Shown piece after piece: positions 16,301 to 22,406 of a stretch of 28,738 nucleotides of DNA. The stretch comes from a virus. Location: IMG/VR virus record IMGVR_UViG_3300047557_001972, positions 1-28,738 of that record, one strand, 5' to 3'. Numbering within the stretch: the stretch's first letter is position 1; every line of letters begins with the position of its first letter. The notes below the pieces were generated by a model. It was not told the origin of the DNA. It made no database searches and saw only the letters and a program-made list of their open reading frames with translations. The position numbers were made by a program, and so were the translations under genes.

Positions 16301-16633
16301 TTAAGCCTTTTGATAGTTGATTGTTAAAGTTTCACCCGAACTTGGCGAAACGTTGAGTGTAATTGTCTCAGTCCCTGATGTGTTGTAATCTTGAACACGC
16401 TTTTGAATCATACCGTTAAGTATCACTTGCACCGTTTCTGGCACAAAGTCAAATGCTGTTGTGAATGTTGCGTTCGAGCCATTGATTGTGCCCGTTGGTA
16501 CTTCGCCATAGACTGTCTCCGCTGCATTGCCATCAACACTCACCACCGCACCATCAATGCGAGCTTCAATGACATTCTCTCGCAAATCTGCTTTGATGAT
16601 ATTGTTCGCTATGCGTGCAACTATATCGCTCAT
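16301..16633 (-). CDS. Small fibre/attachment protein sharing the fibre C-terminal domain
   Basis: A 110-residue protein with a short helical/strand N-terminus (MSDIVARIANNIIKADLRENV) and a 67-residue C-terminal domain starting EVPTGTINGSNATFT that aligns with the last 67 residues of the neighbouring fibre (EVPSGSINGSNTSFT). The shared L-N-G-(M/L) turn and the closing (I/V)-x-Y-(Q/R)-K strand support common descent. It overlaps the preceding gene by four bases. Likely links the 111-residue base protein to the fibre. Confidence 0.6.
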   Translation of the reverse strand: MSDIVARIANNIIKADLRENVIEARIDGAVVSVDGNAAETVYGEVPTGTINGSNATFTTAFDFVPETVQVILNGMIQKRVQDYNTSGTETITLNVSPSSGETLTINYQKA

Positions 16634-16965
16634 CTTCGCGTCACCTCTGCAATCACTTCAAGTTTGCCTATGAGTAATGTCTTTACATTTGAACCATTTT
16701 TGAACTGTATGTCAAACACATACGTGCCCGGCTCTAAGTTTTTCGTTGCGCTTGGTGGTATGTCAAGCAATGTTTCACCGTTCGCGGCATCTGTATGAGT
16801 TGACCAATCAATACTGATAGCTGCATCAGCATCAGCATCATTGACCGATTCCTTCGCGGTAAACTGAAATGTGTATCCGGTGATATTCAATGGCTGACCA
16901 TCCTGATAACACTTCACGATCTGTGGTGCGCTGTCACCTTGCACTATGCGTAACACTGCACTCAT
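16630..16965 (-). CDS. BppU N-terminal-like baseplate/fibre base protein
   Basis: About 111 residues from the ATG that overlaps the lipoprotein stop (ATGA), the most economical start. The body VLRIVQGDSAPQIVKCYQDGQPLNITGYTFQFTAKESV followed by the ISIDWSTHTDAANGETLLDIPPSATKNLEPGTYVFDIQ region (key blocks QGDSAPQI, YTFQFTAK, LEPGTYVFDIQ) resembles the beta-sandwich N-terminal domain of upper baseplate proteins (BppU_N), which anchor receptor-binding proteins. It heads the fibre cluster. Confidence 0.65.
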   Translation of the reverse strand: MSAVLRIVQGDSAPQIVKCYQDGQPLNITGYTFQFTAKESVNDADADAAISIDWSTHTDAANGETLLDIPPSATKNLEPGTYVFDIQFKNGSNVKTLLIGKLEVIAEVTRR

Positions 16966-17315
16966 GGTTTTACCACCTTTACAGTATCCGGTACAATCTC
17001 GGCAACAAGGATTGCTCGGTTTTGCCCAGCCCATCGTACCGTCATTAAGTCACCACTATTAAGCCGATAGGTAGAATCCACATTTGCATAGAGATTCACC
17101 ACCGTGCCCGGATAAGTGCGGATGACTGTGATGGTGTCGGCATTGCGTTCAATCTTCACTTGAGCGTTGCGACCTGCGAAGGCTCTTTGCAGTGTGTTGG
17201 CTACGTCTGCTGTGGTTTGCAGGAATCCACACCCTGCGACTGCTAACAGGAGTGATATGAGTAGTACCATCACGGACAAACGAAGCAAGTGACCACTTCC
17301 TTCGGGTGACGGCAT
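16962..17315 (-). CDS. Lipoprotein, possible outer-membrane spanin
   Basis: A small lipoprotein: a short basic N-region (HLLRL), the hydrophobic VMVLLISLLLAVAG stretch and the lipobox LAVAGC at residues 24-29 of this start. Mature part of about 88 residues is beta-prone (VKIERNADTITVIRTYPGTVV, MTVRWAGQNRAILVAEI). It overlaps the endolysin gene out of frame over 167 bases, an arrangement familiar from Rz/Rz1. The start is uncertain: ATGs at 17324, 17315 and 17270 all keep the lipobox. An o-spanin role is inferred from the lysis context; no partner i-spanin is evident. Confidence 0.5.
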   Translation of the reverse strand: MPSPEGSGHLLRLSVMVLLISLLLAVAGCGFLQTTADVANTLQRAFAGRNAQVKIERNADTITVIRTYPGTVVNLYANVDSTYRLNSGDLMTVRWAGQNRAILVAEIVPDTVKVVKP

Positions 17316-17772
17316 CCGAGACATTGCCGCCGATGAGCGTAGTGTCTGATTCGATAATATCCACATGGTTGCCACCTTTTCTTGCTTTCACCCGTAAATC
17401 ACCGGGCTTTGGTTTGTAAATGTTATAGATAACTGACTTGATTGAGTAACTCTGTTTTGTTACAAAGTCCCGCGCTCTTGCAGACCCTCGCATCTTGACA
17501 TTTGCATGTCGAAGTTTTGCCGAAAGCCAAGTAGCGCACCAAGGAACTTTGCGAAGACCGAAGTGTTTATTCCATCGGTCAATAGAATCACCGGAGTTCG
17601 AGCGTATCGGGCGTTCCCTGATGCCCTCGTCCTTCAGTGCCAGAGCTAAGTGGAGCGGTACTTGTTTGTATCTGCTCGCTTGGCGGTGGTGGAACTTGCA
17701 CCAAAGCGGAACCTGCCACAACGCTACCAACGATAAGAACGCAAAAGCTAAAGAATACAAGAGCTGTCGCAC
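17149..17772 (-). CDS. Endolysin, CHAP/NlpC-like cysteine peptidase
   Basis: No ATG is available upstream of the domain. I choose the GTG at 17772 because GAGG lies about seven bases before it and it gives an N-terminus MRQLLYSLAFAFLSLVALW, a single hydrophobic segment like a signal anchor. The catalytic domain follows: ALKDEGIRERPIRSNSGDSIDRW, the nucleophile Cys79 in PWCATW, and His136 in GGNHVDI with KPGDL before it, plus GGNVSDAVTRR near the end. This matches peptidoglycan-cleaving amidases/peptidases. The start overlaps the holin candidate by 185 bases. A TTG at 17829 is an alternative start. Confidence 0.75.
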   Translation of the reverse strand: MRQLLYSLAFAFLSLVALWQVPLWCKFHHRQASRYKQVPLHLALALKDEGIRERPIRSNSGDSIDRWNKHFGLRKVPWCATWLSAKLRHANVKMRGSARARDFVTKQSYSIKSVIYNIYKPKPGDLRVKARKGGNHVDIIESDTTLIGGNVSDAVTRRKWSLASFVRDGTTHITPVSSRRVWIPANHSRRSQHTAKSLRRSQRSSED

Positions 17773-18070
17773 GGCTATCCTCGCTAATTTTTTGGAATGT
17801 GTCCGCTTCCGGGAAAACGAACTTGTCAATGACTAATAACAGTAATGATGAAAGCCCAACAAAGAACACCACGAACGATGGTATGAAAGCAACCGGAGCG
17901 GCGAAGTAGCTGCTCGTCACTGCTGTCAAGCCAAGTGTGAACAAGATGCCTGCAAACTTGAAGCGTGCCGCATCATTGCTGTTTGTGGTCGGTTCTTTTG
18001 TTTGCTCAAGTTGTTCCATCAGCTGAGTGAGAACTATCTTTTGTGCTTCGGTAAAATTGTCAAGTTTCAT
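17588..18070 (-). CDS. Membrane protein, holin candidate
   Basis: A 160-residue protein with a cytosolic helical N-terminus (about 40 residues), two closely spaced transmembrane segments (FAGILFTLGLTAVTSSYF and FIPSFVVFFVGLSSLLLLVI), a polar loop, a third segment (TALVFFSFCVLIVGSVVAG) and a Pro/Ser/Thr-rich tail. Three membrane segments next to an endolysin fit a class I holin that sets lysis time. It overlaps its neighbours: four bases with the upstream 77-residue gene (ATGA) and extensively with the endolysin. It is somewhat long for a holin. Confidence 0.55.
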   Translation of the reverse strand: MKLDNFTEAQKIVLTQLMEQLEQTKEPTTNSNDAARFKFAGILFTLGLTAVTSSYFAAPVAFIPSFVVFFVGLSSLLLLVIDKFVFPEADTFQKISEDSRATALVFFSFCVLIVGSVVAGSALVQVPPPPSEQIQTSTAPLSSGTEGRGHQGTPDTLELR

Positions 18071-18300
18071 GGTTTTGCCTTTGCTTTAATTACTGCAATG
18101 TCTGTTTGCATACTACTGATTTGCTCTTCGAGATGACTGATTCGATTATCAAAATCACCATGCCGTTTATCGCCTTGTGATAGCTTTTCATCAATCACTG
18201 CAATGCTCTTTTTTATGTCAACAACTGCCGAAGCAATCCAACTGATGAAAGCAACAAGCAATGCACTGATGACACCGAGTGCCCATACCAATATTTCCAT
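18067..18300 (-). CDS. XhlA-like membrane/coiled-coil lysis protein
   Basis: A 77-residue protein with one N-terminal membrane helix (ILVWALGVISALLVAFISWIASAVV) followed by a heptad-like coiled coil (DIKKSIAVIDEKLSQ, FDNRISHLEEQISSMQTDIAVI). The layout resembles XhlA-type holin partners, although those usually carry the membrane helix at the C-terminus. AAGGAG stands eight bases before the ATG. It leads the lysis cassette downstream of the capsid gene. Confidence 0.5.
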   Translation of the reverse strand: MEILVWALGVISALLVAFISWIASAVVDIKKSIAVIDEKLSQGDKRHGDFDNRISHLEEQISSMQTDIAVIKAKAKP

Positions 18301-18317
18301 GTAGTCTCCTTAAAGTG

Positions 18318-18339
18318 AGGGGTGGTGAAGCCCACCCCT
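18318..18339 (-). terminator. Hairpin between capsid and lysis genes (weak terminator or stabiliser)
   Basis: Arms AGGGGTGG and CCACCCCT, 8 bp, with a 6-base loop, lie 20 bases after the capsid stop. The minus-strand transcript continues CACTTTAAGG, without a T run, so full termination is doubtful. It may partly insulate or protect the capsid message. A similar GGGGTGG stem occurs at 19923-19954. Confidence 0.4.
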
Positions 18340-18360
18340 TTGACATTATAGTTAGGATGA

Positions 18361-19320
18361 CTACGCTAACTTGATGCCCTGCATCACTGCAATAGCCTTA
18401 TCATTTTGAAGCAATGTACCAGCATCAAACTCTACGGATGTGTTGTACTTGTTGCCAACCAATCCAAGATCTTTGACATTCAATCCATTTGTGGTAGCAA
18501 TTGACAAGTCAATGCGCTCACCAAAACGGATTGCATAAAGCGAAGAGCAAACACCGGAGCTTGTACCCAGCGTTTCGGTGTTGGTGATGATTTTAGTGGT
18601 ACCGTCTTTTTTGTAACCGGCATCAATAAGCGGAATGCCATTGTAGGAAACAAGCTGCATCGGCTGACCCATCGCATCTGTGATTGTTGTTACCGTCACA
18701 TATTCACGTAGAACAGATTGCAAGCGAGCACGTACCTTGTCATTGCAGATTAACACAGTCGCACCACCGGAGACCATACTGATTAACTCGTCAAGTGCTT
18801 CGATGAAGTTTTGCTGTGTGGTCTTGTTGGTGTCCGAGTTGCCAAGCAGCACAGTCCCACCATTATTACCACCGTACTTCAAAATCTGACCTGAAGGCAT
18901 AAGTGATTTTACGCCTGTCAAAGCATTAGATGTACCATCACCATTGACAATCTGATCGGTGAAGAAACGCCCCATGCCTCGGCAAAACTCTTCGAGCTGG
19001 CGAGCACGCTCAGAAGTAACTGTGTAACCACGTCGCTCAAGTGCTTGGTCAGTGGCAATCATGTCACCAAGTATTGTCAGAGTCGCATCAGCAAAAGCAA
19101 CTGTGGTATTAGTTGCTTCGAAATCATCGTTAATTGCACGAACTGCACCACCTTTGGCAGTGCTTGCTTTTGCTACCTTGTCAGCATTACCGACCATTGT
19201 GTAGAACTCGGCATAGTTCAGTATCGGAGCGGCTGCCGTCATAGCAGCTATTGCGAGCGAACGCAATGCAGGGTTATCGCCTGGTTGCCCGTCCGAAGCA
19301 TTGATTTGGTTAAGTCTCAT
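18361..19320 (-). CDS. Major capsid protein (HK97 fold candidate)
   Basis: A 319-residue protein that would form the capsid shell. Features consistent with HK97-fold capsid proteins are the N-terminal region leading to NAEFYTMVG-like and FEATNTTVAFADATLTILGDMIATDQALERRG (key blocks VAFADATLTILGD and DQALERRG), a spine-helix-like ERARQLEEFCRGMGRFFTDQIVNGDGT, the P-domain segment VLICNDKVRARLQSVLRE, and the YNGIPLIDAGYKKDGTT loop near the C-terminus. This order (N-arm, helix ending in a NGDGT turn, I-P-L/I-D) is common to many capsid proteins. AAGG and a shared leader precede the ATG. The upstream gene is the scaffold candidate. Confidence 0.85.
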   Translation of the reverse strand: MRLNQINASDGQPGDNPALRSLAIAAMTAAAPILNYAEFYTMVGNADKVAKASTAKGGAVRAINDDFEATNTTVAFADATLTILGDMIATDQALERRGYTVTSERARQLEEFCRGMGRFFTDQIVNGDGTSNALTGVKSLMPSGQILKYGGNNGGTVLLGNSDTNKTTQQNFIEALDELISMVSGGATVLICNDKVRARLQSVLREYVTVTTITDAMGQPMQLVSYNGIPLIDAGYKKDGTTKIITNTETLGTSSGVCSSLYAIRFGERIDLSIATTNGLNVKDLGLVGNKYNTSVEFDAGTLLQNDKAIAVMQGIKLA

Positions 19321-19332
19321 TGTGACTACCTT

Positions 19333-19342
19333 TATGTATAAA
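19333..19342 (-). promoter_or_regulatory. Shared leader motif upstream of the capsid gene
   Basis: TTTATACATA, 12 bases before the capsid ATG with AAGG between, is identical to the motif before the 265-residue gene (14776-14785). The pair of highly expressed structural genes would share a translation-boosting leader. Confidence 0.4.
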
Positions 19343-19352
19343 TGGGAAAATC

Positions 19353-19895
19353 TTAGTTGTTTGAGAATGCCTCAGCAGCAGCACGGCGTAAATCTGCGAC
19401 AGGTGGAGTCCCTGTACCGGCGGTTCCTTGACCGGGCTGTTGTTGCTGTTGGCTTTGTGACTGCGATGTGGTTTTGGCAGGCAAGCTATCAAGCACCTTA
19501 GCCGACTCATCAAATTGCTTTTTCCAAAACGCCTCATTAGCATCATCCTTCGCTGCAATCCGACCGGTTTTCTTTGCCTCTTCAAGTTTTGCTGCAATCT
19601 TTTGCTCAAGTTCTTTTTTAGTTTGAGCCTCGAAAGCGGCAGACCGATCATCTTGTGCCTTCTTCATCTCCGCAATGGTTTTGGTCAAGTCTTCAATCAT
19701 TTTTGATTGTGCCAAAATCGTTTGCTGTGTTTGGGAGTCCGTAGCTCCTGCAGCAGGCGGAGTAGCTCCGGCAGCAGGTGGAGTAGCTCCGGCAGCAGGG
19801 AACTCAGGCGGATCACCGAGTGCAGCAATGGCAGCGGCACGCTCCGCTTCGGGCTTTGAAAACGCTTCAAGGAGTTTTTTGAACCATTCTTTCAT
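19353..19895 (-). CDS. Scaffolding protein candidate
   Basis: About 180 residues from the ATG at 19895, chosen because MKEWFKKLLEAFSKPEAERAAAIAAL looks like a native N-terminus; in-frame ATGs at 19973 and 19955 are alternatives, and none has a clear ribosome site. Three PAAGATP repeats near residues 30-55 give way to a long charged coiled coil (TQQTILAQSKMIEDLTKTIAEMKKA, KKELEQKIAAKLEEAKK), a Gln-rich linker and a short C-terminal helix (VADLRRAAAEAFSN). Acidic coiled coil immediately upstream of the capsid gene is the scaffold pattern, with the C-terminus likely to touch the capsid protein. Confidence 0.65.
   Translation of the reverse strand: MKEWFKKLLEAFSKPEAERAAAIAALGDPPEFPAAGATPPAAGATPPAAGATDSQTQQTILAQSKMIEDLTKTIAEMKKAQDDRSAAFEAQTKKELEQKIAAKLEEAKKTGRIAAKDDANEAFWKKQFDESAKVLDSLPAKTTSQSQSQQQQQPGQGTAGTGTPPVADLRRAAAEAFSNN
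19741..19803. repeat. Three tandem 21-bp repeats in the scaffold gene
   Basis: The unit gtagctccggcagcaggtgga occurs nearly three times (19741, 19762 and 19783). It encodes P-A-A-G-A-T-P repeats as a flexible linker. The unit length is a codon multiple, so copy number could vary without breaking the frame. Confidence 0.8.
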
Positions 19896-19922
19896 ACGAG
19901 TAAACAAAATAAGGTTAAAGTT

Positions 19923-19954
19923 TGGGGTGGAAGTTTTCTCATCAAACCACCCCA
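19923..19954. repeat. Inverted repeat in the scaffold leader
   Basis: TGGGGTGG (19923-19930) and CCACCCCA (19947-19954) form an 8-bp stem with a 16-base loop, upstream of the chosen scaffold start. It has no T run. If the scaffold begins at 19895 it lies in the 5' leader; if at 19973 it would be coding. Confidence 0.4.
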
Positions 19955-19984
19955 TAGATGATGTGTGAGTCATCGTTTGTGGTG

Positions 19985-20020
19985 CGAAATTAAAGCAGTA
20001 AAACAGGGTATAAAAGGCAG
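19985..20020 (-). promoter_or_regulatory. Possible promoter restarting transcription of head genes
   Basis: TAATTTCG (19992-19985 on the minus strand) is one base off the Bacteroidota -7 element TAnnTTTG and is followed by CACC as in the early promoter. A T-rich but imperfect -33 region lies about 20 bases upstream. It sits just after a strong terminator, so a new promoter would be needed here for the scaffold and capsid genes. Confidence 0.3.
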
Positions 20021-20033
20021 CGGTACATATAAC

Positions 20034-20059
20034 AAAAAAGCCCGCTTTTGACGGGCTTT
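20034..20059 (-). terminator. Intrinsic terminator after the cargo gene
   Basis: On the minus strand AAAGCCCG pairs with CGGGCTTT over a 7-base loop, followed by three more T, giving six T in a row. It is 37 bases after the stop of the exported-protein gene. This is the cleanest terminator in the window. Confidence 0.85.
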
Positions 20060-20095
20060 GAGAGTGACCATGTTGTCGGAATCAGCAAGAAGGTT

Positions 20096-20611
20096 TTAGC
20101 GTTTCACCCATATCATGCGTAATGTGGGAGTATGCTCCGGGTTTGCCCATGACACATAAAGATATACTGTGAATTTGCCTTGTTTCCATTCAGCGGCATA
20201 CTCGGTTTTCTCTTGCATTATTGCCTTGTAGAGTTCTTGGTCAGTCTTGTACTGTTTGACCTTTTTCTCTTTGCTTGGCTTACCATACTTTGCCGTGAGT
20301 TTTTCTTTCATCGAATAGAAGAGTCGGACATTGTTCTCATCAATGTAGTCAATGATGACATCTTGACCTACAAGTGCATTCTTGCGAAAGTTGTAATTGA
20401 TTGATTGTACTCTCATAGTGTCAAGCATTGGTGAGCTATATGAGTGATAGAGCATATTGCCTTCTTCGGACTCTTCGTAGCCACGACCACAAATGGCTTC
20501 AACTTCTTCAGGTAGTTTGCCGACCAATGAGAAATCAAAGGTGTGAATGTAAGGTTGCTTTTGCGCTTGCATAGCGATTGTGATAAAGACAAGTAATAAT
20601 AACGTTTTCAT
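20096..20611 (-). CDS. Exported protein of unknown function (moron/cargo candidate)
   Basis: A 171-residue protein with a Sec signal peptide (MKTLLLLVFITIAMQA, probable cleavage before QKQPY; no lipobox Cys). The mature region is Lys/Glu/Tyr-rich and includes LPEEVEAICGRGYEESEEG, a central YNFRKNALVGQDVIIDYIDENNVRLFYSMKEKL and a C-terminal WKQGKFTVYLYVSW. I do not recognise the family. GAGG precedes the ATG. It is the only exported, non-lysis protein, and it is bracketed by two intrinsic terminators between the F-like and scaffold genes, as typical of a moron expressed separately from lytic genes. It could modify the envelope of a lysogen. Confidence 0.65.
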   Translation of the reverse strand: MKTLLLLVFITIAMQAQKQPYIHTFDFSLVGKLPEEVEAICGRGYEESEEGNMLYHSYSSPMLDTMRVQSINYNFRKNALVGQDVIIDYIDENNVRLFYSMKEKLTAKYGKPSKEKKVKQYKTDQELYKAIMQEKTEYAAEWKQGKFTVYLYVSWANPEHTPTLRMIWVKR

Positions 20612-20626
20612 AAATACCTCATAAAT

Positions 20627-20649
20627 AAAAAAGGGAGCATTACGCTCCC
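20627..20649 (-). terminator. Intrinsic terminator before the cargo gene
   Basis: GGGAGC and GCTCCC form a 6-bp stem with a 5-base loop, followed on the minus strand by six T (20632-20627). It lies between the F-like gene stop and the cargo gene start and would stop read-through from the early/middle operon. Confidence 0.75.
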
Positions 20650-20674
20650 AAAGTTAAGAAAATAATGGTTTCCA
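20649..20674 (-). promoter_or_regulatory. Possible cargo-gene promoter overlapping the F-like gene end
   Basis: TAACTTTG (20656-20649 on the minus strand) matches the Bacteroidota -7 element and is identical to that of the early promoter. A TTG lies 16 bases upstream, shorter than the usual spacing. The element overlaps the F-like stop codon, so transcription would start within the terminator stem; that makes it doubtful. Confidence 0.3.
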
Positions 20675-21286
20675 ACGGTGACGGCAATTGTAACCACCAC
20701 AGTGAACATGTGCAGGCAGACCGTGCCCATTGTCCATCTTTTTGATTTCGTCAAGTGTCCACGATTCACCACGTGCTGACAGCTCCATCAGGTCTTCGCA
20801 AAAAGCGCGAGTATTCGTTTTCGGACCGTCGTAGCGAAAACGTGAGATGCCTGCTTTCTCTGCTGATGCCAAGGTTGACACTCGGTCAAAGCCGCGAGCT
20901 GATGTTTCGATAATCGTGTTCATGACATCTTTGCGAACATTCAAAGCATATTCAAGTTCGTTCATCAGTTGACCTGTGCTTTTGCCTGCCGCGAAGCCAT
21001 CAGTGAGTATGCGATTGACATCTTGCACCACACGTCCTGATTGACGTGCTACCTGCGATTGAGAATTGCGATACAGTTCACCAATGTCACTACGAAAGGC
21101 AGGTGATGCTGTATTGCGTAATAAACTTTCGGAAAAGCTAAAGTCTTCGAGCTTGTTCCGAACGGCGAAAGAGAAATTTGATGTATATAATGAGACAGTG
21201 TCGGTAATCTCTTGCAGAGTCTTACCTTCAACAACCATTTGCTCAATCAGCAAACGGATAGTCCGTGTTATCTGTGCAATGGTCAT
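20654..21286 (-). CDS. Mu F-like / SPP1 gp7-like minor head protein
   Basis: A 210-residue protein. The C-terminal two thirds carry the family layout: helical SQVARQSGRVVQDVNRILTDGFAAGKSTGQLMNELE, then ISRFRYDGPKTNTRAFCEDLMEL, and the Cys/His end GLPAHVHCGGYNCRHRW. The Cys/His motif (C-E-D-L and H-C-G-G-x-N-C-R-H) is the signature of these proteins, which help package portal and ejection functions into the head. It is about half the usual length (about 400 residues), lacking a long N-terminal part. Its start overlaps the 55-residue gene by ATGA. Confidence 0.8.
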   Translation of the reverse strand: MTIAQITRTIRLLIEQMVVEGKTLQEITDTVSLYTSNFSFAVRNKLEDFSFSESLLRNTASPAFRSDIGELYRNSQSQVARQSGRVVQDVNRILTDGFAAGKSTGQLMNELEYALNVRKDVMNTIIETSARGFDRVSTLASAEKAGISRFRYDGPKTNTRAFCEDLMELSARGESWTLDEIKKMDNGHGLPAHVHCGGYNCRHRWKPLFS

Positions 21287-21450
21287 TGTGTTGCCTCTAT
21301 CTCATGAATTAGTTTATCAATCTGATTAGATTGAACGTAGTATCCATTATCACTTTTCTCAAGCGATGTACCACCCCAGAAGTACTCACTCGCAACCACA
21401 TGATACCGTTGTAAACCCTTGAGTCTTTCAAGTATCTCTTCGACCGTCAT
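21283..21450 (-). CDS. 55-residue protein upstream of the F-like gene
   Basis: A short frame fills the 160-base gap between two longer genes: MTVEEILERLKGLQRYHV at the start and KLIHEIEATQ at the end. Both its start and its stop overlap neighbours by four bases (ATGA), a strong sign that it is translated in the operon. It has an N-terminal amphipathic helix, a small aromatic middle (YFWGGT) and no recognised family. Confidence 0.7.
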   Translation of the reverse strand: MTVEEILERLKGLQRYHVVASEYFWGGTSLEKSDNGYYVQSNQIDKLIHEIEATQ

Positions 21451-21782
21451 TTGACACCTACTTTCTTTTTCATTTTCTTGATGGCAGCGATTTGTTCTTT
21501 GCGTTTTTCTCGGAGTTTATCAAGGACTACTTGTGCCCTTTGCATTGTATCAAAGAGTAAAGGTCTGCCACGATACGTTGCGTTAAAAGCTCTTAGAGTT
21601 TTGTACTTGTCTTCAAGAGAATAACGGATACCATAAACATGTGCAAGATTATTCTCGTCAAGGAACGTTGTGATGCCCATACCTTGAATTTTATTCAAAG
21701 GTGGTACGTATTTATCAATGGCAGCAAGCAGCTCATAAATCTCTTGCTCATTGTACGGTTTGTAATCAATTGTGATTGCCAT
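21447..21782 (-). CDS. Unknown early/middle phage protein
   Basis: About 111 residues from the ATG at 21782, chosen because AAGGAG lies eight bases upstream inside the end of the preceding gene. The body starts ITIDYKPYNEQEIYELLAAIDKYVPP, has a Y-L-like middle (GIRYSLEDKYKTLRAFNATYRGRPLLF) and ends in a Lys-rich tail (AAIKKMKKKVGVK). No family is recognised. The basic tail hints at nucleic-acid contact, which is only an inference. Confidence 0.6.
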   Translation of the reverse strand: MAITIDYKPYNEQEIYELLAAIDKYVPPLNKIQGMGITTFLDENNLAHVYGIRYSLEDKYKTLRAFNATYRGRPLLFDTMQRAQVVLDKLREKRKEQIAAIKKMKKKVGVK

Positions 21783-21783
21783 G

Positions 21784-22140
21784 TTAGTCTCCTTGCTCAT
21801 CATCAATAGAGTCCGTGGCAATATCACGAGGCGTTCTCTTTACAAATCCGATTGTTTGCGTCTCATCACCATCAGAGTCAGTGTCCACATCTTTTGCTAT
21901 CTGCTCCCATTGTTCAAATATCCTCTCAAGTTGCATAGTGTTTACAGCCTCTACAGGATTGTTGAATAGAGCATCACGCACAGCTTCTGTCTCAAAGCTA
22001 TGTTGAATATAGTCAGGTTGCTTCCTATCATTTAGGAAAAACTGTATCATGATAGCAGGATCACCATCATTATCACATTGCTTAATGAATAGTATCTGCC
22101 GTTTATCTGTTTCGATTATTCGGAATCTTTGTTCAATCAT
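21784..22140 (-). CDS. Unknown acidic early protein
   Basis: A 118-residue protein beginning in an ATGA overlap with the zinc-ribbon gene. The N-terminal half has beta segments (FRIIETDKRQILFIKQCD, AIMIQFFLND), the middle is helical (AVRDALFNNPVEAVNTMQLERIFEQWEQIAKD), and the C-terminus is acidic (DVDTDSDGDE, DDEQGD). No family is recognised. Part of the early/middle operon. Confidence 0.6.
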   Translation of the reverse strand: MIEQRFRIIETDKRQILFIKQCDNDGDPAIMIQFFLNDRKQPDYIQHSFETEAVRDALFNNPVEAVNTMQLERIFEQWEQIAKDVDTDSDGDETQTIGFVKRTPRDIATDSIDDEQGD

Positions 22141-22406
22141 TGTTTTTTATCAAATATGTTAATTTGTGAAGGGTGCTTTTTGAGGTCGAGCACTACATCT
22201 CTCCACCCCTCACTGTTAAATCGTTTAAGTTCGATGTGCTCTTTGCGCTTGACTTTGCCGTTCAATACTTGCACGTGAGTTGTGGACTCCGTGGTGTCGA
22301 AGTGTGTGTTGCAGTCCTTACAGTAGCGTTCACGGAAAACACACGTTTCGTGACGTTCTGTTTTGATTGTTTTCAAATTCCGACTCTCACACACCGGACA
22401 ATTCAT
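22137..22406 (-). CDS. NrdR-like zinc-ribbon protein
   Basis: An 89-residue protein with four Cys in two pairs, MNCPVCESR (C3, C6) and YCKDCNTHF (C29, C32), the classic C-x2-C...C-x2-C zinc ribbon. Spacing and the ETCVFRERYCKDC stretch recall the N-terminal ribbon of NrdR-type regulators and of phage Ogr/Delta-like activators. The ATP-cone domain of NrdR is absent. It overlaps both neighbours (ATGA), sits at the early-to-late transition and is a candidate for a middle/late transcription regulator; that role is inferred. Confidence 0.6.
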   Translation of the reverse strand: MNCPVCESRNLKTIKTERHETCVFRERYCKDCNTHFDTTESTTHVQVLNGKVKRKEHIELKRFNSEGWRDVVLDLKKHPSQINIFDKKQ

